Source of the DNA: Bog-473 sp963850095
GTDB lineage: Bacteria; Actinomycetota; Acidimicrobiia; Acidimicrobiales; RAAP-2
DNA length: 64,000 nt
Direction of reading: 5' to 3'
Assembly (NCBI GenBank): GCA_963850095.1
Contig: CAWKJX010000005.1
Location: forward strand, 284,459-348,458
Shown: in pieces, positions 57,603 through 64,000 of the stretch
Layout of the letters: each line of letters opens with the position of its first letter
Position numbering within the stretch: position 1 is the first letter of the stretch
Position numbers and translations under genes: made by a program
Notes under the pieces: model-generated
The model's input: the letters and a program-made list of their open reading frames with translations, nothing else
Told to the model about the DNA's origin: nothing
Databases searched by the model: none

Positions 57603-58312
57603 TGCGTACCGGCGTCATCCTCCCCACGTTCCGCGCCACGCCCGACGACGCGTTCGAGGTGGCGGCGAAGGCGGAGGCGGCCGGGGTGGACGGCCTGTTC
57701 TGCTACGACCACATGTGGCCCCTGGGCCAGCCCGAACGACCGGCGCTGGCGCCCTTTCCGGTCCTCGGCGCGCTGGCCACGCGCCTGGGCCCGGCCGGCC
57801 CGTACCTGGGCACGCTGGTGGCGCGCATCGGGCTGGCGCCCAACGACGTCCTGGCGGCGCAGTTCGGCGCCCTCGACCGCCTGGCTCCCGGTCGCGTCGT
57901 GGCGGGGCTGGGCACCGGTGACAACCTGAGCGAGCAGGAGAACCTGGCCTACGGGATCCCGTACGAATCGGCCCGCCGGCGTCGGGCCGAGCTCCTGGCG
58001 CTGGCCCACCGGCTCGTCGGGGCCGGGCTGACCGTCTGGGTGGCCGGCGGCACCGCGGCCCGCACCGAAGAGGCGCGGCTGGCCGGTACCGCCCTCAACG
58101 TGTGGAACGCGGAGCCGGCGCTCGTCGCCGAGCGGACCGCGGCGCCCGACGGGCTCGAGGTCACATGGGCCGGCCCGTCGCCGGCGGACCCCTCCGCCCT
58201 GGTCGACACCGTGCGCGCCGTCGGCGCGGCCGGGGCCACCTGGGCCGTGTTCGGCTGGCCCGTCGATTGCGAGGCGCTGGTCGCCGCCGGGCGCGGCGGG
58301 GCGGGAGGCTGA
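57602..58312 (+). CDS. LLM-class flavin/F420-dependent oxidoreductase
   Basis: 236 aa, bacterial luciferase-like barrel. MRTGVILPTFRATPDDAFEV and the blocks GLFCYDHMWPLG, VARIGLAPNDVLAAQFGALD and GRVVAGLGTGDN fit the F420-dependent LLM subgroup. It is short of the usual 280-340 aa. The ATG overlaps the ROK stop (TGATG) if the ROK frame is repaired. Cofactor, F420 or FMN, is not decided by the sequence. Confidence 0.8.
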   Translation: MRTGVILPTFRATPDDAFEVAAKAEAAGVDGLFCYDHMWPLGQPERPALAPFPVLGALATRLGPAGPYLGTLVARIGLAPNDVLAAQFGALDRLAPGRVVAGLGTGDNLSEQENLAYGIPYESARRRRAELLALAHRLVGAGLTVWVAGGTAARTEEARLAGTALNVWNAEPALVAERTAAPDGLEVTWAGPSPADPSALVDTVRAVGAAGATWAVFGWPVDCEALVAAGRGGAGG

Positions 58313-58370
58313 TCGTCGGGCCGGTCCGGGTGGTCCCGGGCGGCCCGGTGGGGCGCCGTAGAATCGTACG

Positions 58371-59583
58371 ATGGAGTTCCGCCGCATCAACGGGCTGCCG
58401 CCCTACGTGTTCGCCACCATCGACGCCCTCAAAGCGTCGTCGCGGCGAGCCGGCCGGGACGTCATCGACCTCGGCTTCGGGAACCCCGACCTGCCCTCAC
58501 CCGACGTGGCGGTGGGCAAGCTGGCCGAGGCCGCCCACAACCCGCGCAACCACCGCTACTCGGCGTCGCGGGGCATCCCCAAGCTGCGCAGCGCCGTGGC
58601 CGACCTCTACAAGCGCAAGTTCGACGTGGACATCGACCCCGAGTCCGAGGTGGTGACCACCATCGGCGCCAAGGAGGGCTTCTCGCATCTCATGTGGGTC
58701 CTGGTCGGTCCGGGCGACACCGCCCTGGTGCCCTCCCCGTCGTACCCCATCCACATCTGGGGGCCGCTCTTCGCCGGCGCCGACGTGCGCCAGGTCCCGC
58801 TGCAGGGCCCCGGCCTCGACTCCGCCGTGGACGCGCCCGACCCGGGCGAGGCGTTCTTCGAAGGGCTCATGCACGCGTTCGAGGAGTCGTGGCCCAAGCC
58901 GCGGGTCATCGTGCTCTCGTTCCCCCACAACCCGACCACCGCCTGCGTCGACCTCTCTTTCATGGAGCGCCTGGTGGCCTTCGCCCGCGAGCACGAGATC
59001 GTCCTGGTGCACGACTTCGCCTACGCCGACCTCGGCTACGACGGCTACGACCCGCCGTCCATATTGCAGGTGCCCGGGGCCAAGGAGGTGGCGGTCGAGC
59101 TCTACACCATGACCAAATCGTTCTCCATGGCGGGCTGGCGCGTCGGCTTCGTCCTCGGCAACGCGGAAATCGTGCAGGCGCTCACCAAGCTCAAGACCTA
59201 TCTCGACTACGGCACGTTCCAGCCCATTCAGATCGCCGCCATCGTGGCCATGAACGAGGCGCCCGACTATCCCAAGGAGATCAACGAGATCTACCGCTCG
59301 CGCCGCGACGCCCTGTGTGACGGGCTCAACCGGATCGGCTGGCACCTGGGCAAGCCGAGGGGGACCATGTTCGTCTGGGCCCCCATTCCCGAGCCTTACC
59401 GCGAAATGGGTTCGCTCGAGTTCGCCAAGTACCTGATCAGCGAGGCCGATGTCGCCACGTCACCGGGGGTTGGGTTCGGGCCAGGGGGCGACGGCCATGT
59501 CCGCTTCGCCCTCATTGAGAACGAGCAGCGCATCGGACAGGCCGATGCGCAACCTGCGCAGCGCGCTGACCAAGCTCGGCTAG
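58371..59583 (+). CDS. alaC: Class I/II aminotransferase, AlaC-like (frameshifted at end)
   Basis: 403 aa. RRINGLPPYVFATIDALKAS, FGNPDLPSPD, YSASRGIPKLRSAVADLYKR and the PLP lysine in TKSFSMAGWRVGF (K249) closely follow AlaC, the glutamate-pyruvate aminotransferase that makes alanine. The end is shifted: removing G59544 gives RNLRSALTKLG and TAG at 59581; without it the frame runs on to 59627. No operon partner is certain. Related enzymes (LL-DAP aminotransferase) differ at the start. Confidence 0.88.
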
Positions 59584-59652
59584 CGCCAGCTGGGCGCGCC
59601 CTGGGCGCTGCTCACAGCTTGGTTTGAGGCGGGTGAGACAGGATGCCCCGCC

Positions 59653-60913
59653 ATGGCGTCCACGGAGCAGCCGAGCGTGCTGCACGACGAGACCGGCGAA
59701 CGCAAGCCTGTCGGGTGCGAGGGGTGGCTACATCAGCCAGTTCGACTCGTTTCGGGTCATCGCCTGCTGTGCCGTCGTGCTCCAGCACTCGTTGCTGTGG
59801 ACCATCGCGCCCGGCAACACGTCCGCGTGGGCTTTCGTCATGCTCCTGCACTTCAGCCGGACGGCCTTCTTCTTCCTGGCCGCCTTCCTGCTGACCTACT
59901 CGCAGATCAACCGGCCCCGCTCCACCTTGGGCTTCTGGCGGCGCCGGTACGTGCAGATCGGCGTGCCCTTCTTCGCCTGGACCGTCGTCTACTGGCTCTT
60001 CACCATGGTGTCGGACGGAACATGGAACCAGGCTTGGCCGATCTTCTGGAACTACGTGGTGTACGGCTACTACCAGCTCTACTTCGTGGTCGTCCTGCTG
60101 CTGCTGTACCTGGTCTACCCGCCATTGCTGCGGGCGCTCCGGGCCACCTCACACCACGGCGTCGTCATGCTGGCCAGCCTTTTGTTCGCGCTGGCCCTGG
60201 CCGCGGACCTCCACTACACGGCGTCCTTCGGCGTGGTGGGGGACTGGACGCACGACATAGCTGGCGTGTGGCCCTGGGGCCGGAACCCCATTACGTACCA
60301 GGAGCAGTTCGTGGCGGGGATCCTCGTCGCCCTCCACTTCGACCAGGTCCGGGGCTTCGTCGAGCGCTGGTACCGCCAGGTGATCGCCGGCGCCGTTGTC
60401 ATGGGGGTGGCGGCCACAATGTGGTACCTGATCGCCGTCTGGACCGGGTCGACGCCGGGCCGCGCCTCGGACCTGTACCAGCCCATCGCCTTCCTCTGGT
60501 TCACCACGGCGGTGGCCGCCCTCGAGTGCGGCACGTGGATGTGGTACCGGCGCAGGAGGACCCGCCGCGACCGCGCGCACAGGGTCTTCTCAGCTGAATT
60601 CCTGGCCGGCCTGACCGGCGGCATCTTCCTGAGCCATGTGCTCTTCCTCAACCTCGTGCGCTCCGGTCTCGGGGCGACGGGACTCACGCCCCACCTGGGC
60701 TGGGCGGGAATGGTCGCGACCACCTTCGTTCTCACCATCGGGAGTGCGGCGCTCTTCAGCGCGCTCATACTGCGTACGCCGCTGCGTTGGGTGCTCGGTG
60801 GTCCGGTCCGGGCCGAGCAGCGGGCCCGGCTCAACGCCGACGTGCCGGCCGCCATCCCGTCTCGCCCCTCGCACCTCGTCGTAGAAACGGCGCGCCAAAC
60901 GGCTTCGGTCTGA
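59653..60913 (+). CDS. Acyltransferase 3 family membrane protein (frameshifted near start)
   Basis: About 419 aa, ten predicted membrane helices. ISQFDSFRVIACCAVVLQHS (with the conserved His in the first helix), FFFLAAFLLTYSQIN and WRRRYVQIGVPFFAWTVVYW mark OafA/YrhL-type O-acyltransferases, which transfer acyl groups to extracellular polymers or antibiotics. The N-terminal 22 codons from ATG 59653 lie in a different frame; removing G59719 links ERKPVGCRGGYISQFDSF. The in-frame start at 59624 belongs to the wrong frame. Confidence 0.82.
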
Positions 60914-61092
60914 CGGCGTCGCACCCGCTCCGCTCGCCGCGCGACGTGGGCGAGCACCAGCCGCACTCAGCGTTGTCTCAGGAATTGGGGCAGCCCGCGA
61001 CAGACCCACTCATACTTTCCTCATGTTTTACTCACGAAGTTCTTCACTTGTTCCCAGTGCGCCCCCAGCGGAGGTGGGCAGTGTGGTGAGTA

Positions 61093-61692
61093 GTGAATAT
61101 TCGAATGACGAGACGCACGTTGTGGTTCGTGCGTCATGGGGAAAGCACATGGAACGCCAGCGGACTGGTGCAAGGGCAGGCGCGCGGACCCCTTCTCTCG
61201 ATCAAGGGCCGTAGGGAGGCCGCTCAGCTGTCCGAGCGTCTCCGCTCCATCCGCGTCGGGGCGATCTACACCAGCGATCTGGAACGAGCACGCGAGACGG
61301 CGACGATCGTGGGGCAGGCGTGGCGCGTGCCCCTGCATGTCGACACCGCCCTGCGCGAGCGGAGCTTCGGCGACGCCGAGGGCTCCCCGCTCAGCGAGCT
61401 CGACCCCGGGGCATCAGGTATCCGGTTCGAGCGTGTCGTCGACCCGGACGCCCGGCCGCCGGCGGGGGAGTCCCTGCGCGAGCTGTACGCGCGCGTGCGG
61501 GCGTTCATTTCCGAGTTGGAGGTGCGGGAGCCGGAGGGCGACGTCCTCGTCGTCACGCACGGCGGTGTGATCCGGGTCGCCGAGGCCTACGGCAGGGGCA
61601 TCGAGGTGGATGAGATGACCTGGGATCCGGTTCCCAACGCAAGCGTCCGGGGTGTCTGGCAGGCCCTTCCGCCCGTGTCAGTCACGCCTTAG
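61093..61692 (+). CDS. Histidine phosphatase (phosphoglycerate mutase-like)
   Basis: 199 aa. TLWFVRHGESTWN contains the catalytic R-H-G with H15; the second catalytic pair is in VVTHGGVIR. Enzymes of this clan remove phosphate from sugars, phosphoesters or proteins. GTG 61093 or ATG 61105 may start it. It lies 31 bases before the ComA-like gene, and the following genes overlap, so a joint operon is likely; a role in dephosphorylating phosphosulfolactate or a product is a guess. The upstream 180 bases are AT-rich and carry the likely promoter. Confidence 0.82.
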   Translation: MNIRMTRRTLWFVRHGESTWNASGLVQGQARGPLLSIKGRREAAQLSERLRSIRVGAIYTSDLERARETATIVGQAWRVPLHVDTALRERSFGDAEGSPLSELDPGASGIRFERVVDPDARPPAGESLRELYARVRAFISELEVREPEGDVLVVTHGGVIRVAEAYGRGIEVDEMTWDPVPNASVRGVWQALPPVSVTP

Positions 61693-61723
61693 TCAGCCAA
61701 GAGACCAGAGCAAGGAGCGAGCC

Positions 61724-62500
61724 ATGCGACCGACGATGTTGCAACTACCGACGAGAAGCACCAAGCCGAGGTCCGAGGGCCTGACGATGATGGTCGACGG
61801 CGGGCTTCCGACCCGTCACTTCGAGGACGTCGTGGCGAGTGCGGCGGAGTTCCTGGACTTCGTGAAATTCGGGTGGGGAACCGCTCTCGTCACGGCGGAC
61901 CTTCAGCGCAAGATCGACATTCTCGTCGATGCCGGCGTCGACTACTACTTCGGCGGCACCCTGTTCGAGAAGTTCGTACGGCAGGACCGCTTCGACGACT
62001 TCCGCGACATGTGCGAGACCTACGGATGCCATTACGTGGAGGTCTCGAACGGCACCATCGACCTCTCCCACATTGAGAAGGCCGGATATGTCAGGAAGCT
62101 GGCGGCCGAGTTCACGGTCGTGTCCGAAGTCGGGTTCAAGGACACCGAGCGCTCGGAGCATCTGGCGCCGAGCCGCTGGATCGAGTGCATCCACGAGGAT
62201 CTCGAAGCCGGCGCGTTCCTGGTCACGCTCGAGTCCCGGGAGAGCGGCCGTTCCGGCATCTGCCGGCCCAACGGTGAGCTCCGCTTCGGCCTCATTGAGG
62301 AGATCCTGGCCAGCGACGTCTCGGCCGAGCGCCTGCTCTTCGAGGCGCCGTCGACGCAGCTCCAGTGCTACTTCGTGCAACGGATGGGTTCCGACGTCAA
62401 CCTCGGGAACATCCCTTCGACGGGGCTGCTTGGGCTCGAGACGATTCGGCTCGGCCTCCGGGCCGACACGCTCGAATGTTTCGAAGGCGCGGTGTCGTGA
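61724..62500 (+). CDS. comA: Phosphosulfolactate synthase (ComA-like)
   Basis: 258 aa, normal for PF02679. TKPRSEGLTMMVDGGLPTRH, LDFVKFGWGTALVT, DYYFGGTLFEKFVRQ, EVSNGTIDL and SEVGFKDTERSEHL are the main family blocks. The enzyme joins sulfite to phosphoenolpyruvate, giving phosphosulfolactate, the first step to sulfolactate or coenzyme M. Methanogens use it for coenzyme M; in bacteria it feeds sulfonate products. GGAGCGAG lies 8 bases before ATG 61724. The stop overlaps the VOC start (GTGA). No ComB phosphatase or ComC is visible in the window; the histidine phosphatase may replace the former. Confidence 0.85.
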   Translation: MRPTMLQLPTRSTKPRSEGLTMMVDGGLPTRHFEDVVASAAEFLDFVKFGWGTALVTADLQRKIDILVDAGVDYYFGGTLFEKFVRQDRFDDFRDMCETYGCHYVEVSNGTIDLSHIEKAGYVRKLAAEFTVVSEVGFKDTERSEHLAPSRWIECIHEDLEAGAFLVTLESRESGRSGICRPNGELRFGLIEEILASDVSAERLLFEAPSTQLQCYFVQRMGSDVNLGNIPSTGLLGLETIRLGLRADTLECFEGAVS

Positions 62501-62904
62501 GGGAGGGCCGCGACGTCTTCCATCTGGCGATACCCGTCTACGACCTGGAGGAGTCGGAGGCCTTCTATGTCGGCGCGCTCGGCTGCAAGCTGGCGCGGCG
62601 CTACGCCGATCGCATCACGATCGACTTCTTCGGAGACCAGTTGGTCTGCCACCTGGTGGAGGAACCCGAGGAACGTGATGGCGAGCTGAACCTCTATCCC
62701 CGGCACTTCGGGGTGACCTTCCGGGAGGCCGGCGACTTCGACGCCGTGCACGAGCTGTGCGTGCAGCGCAAGATCGAGCTCTTCGCCGACGTGAGCATCC
62801 GCTTCGAGGGCCTGGTCGAAGCGCACCGGACCTTCGTGCTGCGCGACCCCTCCGACAACCTGGTGGAGTTCAAGCACTATGCCGACCCGCGGATGATGTA
62901 CTGA
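62497..62904 (+). CDS. VOC-family (glyoxalase/dioxygenase-like) metalloenzyme
   Basis: 135 aa. VFHLAIPVYDLEESEAFYVG, LVCHLVEEPEE, RHFGVTFREAG and DPSDNLVEFKHY supply the two beta-alpha-beta modules and the His/Glu metal ligands of the vicinal-oxygen-chelate fold. GTG 62497 overlaps the ComA stop, and its own stop overlaps the ligase start (TGATG). It could be an isomerase, dioxygenase or epimerase on the sulfolactate-derived intermediate; the sequence cannot say which. Confidence 0.8.
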   Translation: MREGRDVFHLAIPVYDLEESEAFYVGALGCKLARRYADRITIDFFGDQLVCHLVEEPEERDGELNLYPRHFGVTFREAGDFDAVHELCVQRKIELFADVSIRFEGLVEAHRTFVLRDPSDNLVEFKHYADPRMMY

Positions 62905-64000
62905 TGACGACGGTCGTCTCGAACAGGCCTCTGGCCGACGGTCGCCCGGCCGGCCCGGCCGGCCTGGCTGCACGGGGGACTTCGCCGCTCCCCGGCGGCG
63001 ACCGCTCGCTGCCCGAGCTCATCCGGCGCCACGCCGCCGTCCACGGGACGAGGCCCTACCTCGAGTCCGCCCGTGACACCCGGATGCTCTCGTTCAAGGA
63101 GTTGCAGCAGGGCACCCAACGGTGGAGGCATTTCGCCGGGACCATGGACGCCGGCGGCGCGACAACGATCGGGCTCGCCGTCAGCGACCCGCTCCAGTTC
63201 TCGGCCGCGTTCCTCGGGGCGCTCGCCGCCGGGCTCTGGGTCGCTCCGCTCGACCCGGCGCTTCCCCCGACGGGGTTCGCCGCAGCCCTCGAGCGTGTCG
63301 GTGCCGACGTGGTGGTGGTGGCCGATCGGCCCGCACCGGCCGGGGCGGGTATGGCCTGGACGGAGCTCGACGGCGTCGACGGGATCGGCCCGGCGGCCAT
63401 GGCCCGACACCATGCACCGGCCGGGCGCATCGGCGCGGGAGGAGTGGTGCTGTCCTCCTCGGGCACGACGGGTCCGCCCAAGGTGGTCCGACTGGGCGAG
63501 GACAAGCTCCTCTACGCCGCGCATTGCGTGATTTCGCACCATCGGCTCAGTGAGTGGGATCGCGGCTTCAACCCGCTTCCCCTGTTCCACATCAACGCCG
63601 AGGTGGTCGGGTTGCTCTCGACGCTGGTGGCGGGTTCCTGCCTCGTCCTCGACGACCGGTTCCACCGGTCCGCCTTCTGGGACGTGATGGCCCGACGAGG
63701 CATCACGTGGATCAACGCGGTGCCCGCCATCGTCTCGCGCCTCGCCGACCCCGGGCCGGACGAGGCCATCCCTCGCGGCATCCGGTTCATCCGGTCCGCA
63801 TCGGCCCCCCTGTCCGACGCCGTGGCCGACCAGTTCGAGGGCGCCACCGGGATTCCGGTGATCGAGTCCTACGGCATGACCGAGGCGGCCAGCCAGATCA
63901 CGGCGCACCCGTTGTCCCTGCCGCGCCGCCCGGGCTCGGTGGGGCTGCCGGTCGGGGTGGAGCTGCGGATCGTGCGCCAGTCGGACCCGGTCGGCAGCGG
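62904..64000 (+). CDS. AMP-forming acyl-CoA ligase/adenylating enzyme (partial, cut by window end)
   Basis: About 366 residues seen, frame open to base 64000. SLPELIRRHAAVHGTRPYLE, the phosphate-binding loop LSSSGTTGPPKVV (around residue 182), FNPLPLFHINAEVV and ESYGMTEAAS (around residue 322) are ANL-superfamily motifs. It activates a carboxylic acid as acyl-AMP, for transfer to CoA or a carrier. ATG 62904 overlaps the VOC stop as TGATG. The C-terminal lid domain lies outside the window. The acid could derive from the ComA product or be a common fatty/aryl acid; unknown. Confidence 0.85.
   Translation, partial: MTTVVSNRPLADGRPAGPAGLAARGTSPLPGGDRSLPELIRRHAAVHGTRPYLESARDTRMLSFKELQQGTQRWRHFAGTMDAGGATTIGLAVSDPLQFSAAFLGALAAGLWVAPLDPALPPTGFAAALERVGADVVVVADRPAPAGAGMAWTELDGVDGIGPAAMARHHAPAGRIGAGGVVLSSSGTTGPPKVVRLGEDKLLYAAHCVISHHRLSEWDRGFNPLPLFHINAEVVGLLSTLVAGSCLVLDDRFHRSAFWDVMARRGITWINAVPAIVSRLADPGPDEAIPRGIRFIRSASAPLSDAVADQFEGATGIPVIESYGMTEAASQITAHPLSLPRRPGSVGLPVGVELRIVRQSDPVGS

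Overview
The window is GC-rich, densely coded bacterial DNA with actinobacterial traits. It carries an archaeal/eukaryotic-type homodimeric glycyl-tRNA synthetase, a PimB-type mannosyltransferase next to an SRPBCC protein, DUF3039 and DUF2630 proteins, a DUF732-like domain, an LLM (possibly F420-dependent) oxidoreductase and many GTG starts. An uncultured or lightly sampled member of Acidimicrobiia or a neighbouring class fits best, but this is inference from gene content; no rRNA or marker tree is available.

Layout. 1-9.8 kb is core: glyS, a divergent MarR/ABC-2 drug exporter locus, ppdK, then dnaG-rpoD. 9.9-24.3 kb is accessory and less densely coded. It holds a secreted GH43-like enzyme, an EEP-fold membrane protein, tRNA-Asn, and a 1.6 kb segment bounded by a 38-bp copy of the tRNA 3' end and carrying a GH16 lipoprotein. 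It continues with a sulfatase, two secreted repeat proteins plus the wreck of a third, an esterase, a ferritin-like protein, a histone H1-like Lys/Ala repeat protein and a small membrane protein. 24.3-33 kb has a TetR/MFS efflux pair, a Leu/Ile/Val-type binding protein, an alpha/beta hydrolase, a TPR-AAA+ ATPase with a TPR membrane partner, and half of an APC permease. 33-37 kb is a sulfate ABC importer operon (sbp-cysT-cysW-cysA). 37-45 kb has a PAS-GGDEF-like protein, an M48 peptidase, an unknown membrane protein, a sugar ABC importer operon and a DUF3039 protein. 45-52 kb has lon, DUF2630, a limonene-epoxide-hydrolase-like protein, a second EEP protein behind a large YfhO-like membrane protein, and a CAT-anticodon tRNA. 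52.5-60.9 kb has rhodanese, a PH/SHOCT membrane protein, three small Cys-motif proteins, pimB, SRPBCC, a ROK kinase, an LLM oxidoreductase, an AlaC-type aminotransferase and an acyltransferase-3. 61-64 kb is a tight operon: histidine phosphatase, ComA-like phosphosulfolactate synthase, VOC protein and an adenylate-forming ligase cut by the window edge. This last operon is the best candidate for an undescribed pathway.

Data quality. About twenty genes, including glyS, ppdK and lon, are interrupted by single-base frameshifts. Almost all can be repaired by deleting the middle base of a TCG or CGA trinucleotide, which points to a systematic sequence error, not decay. Coordinates below span whole intended genes, with the suspected shift noted. 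Several sulfur-related functions (sulfatase, sulfate importer, rhodanese, ComA) occur here, but nothing in the sequence proves they work together.
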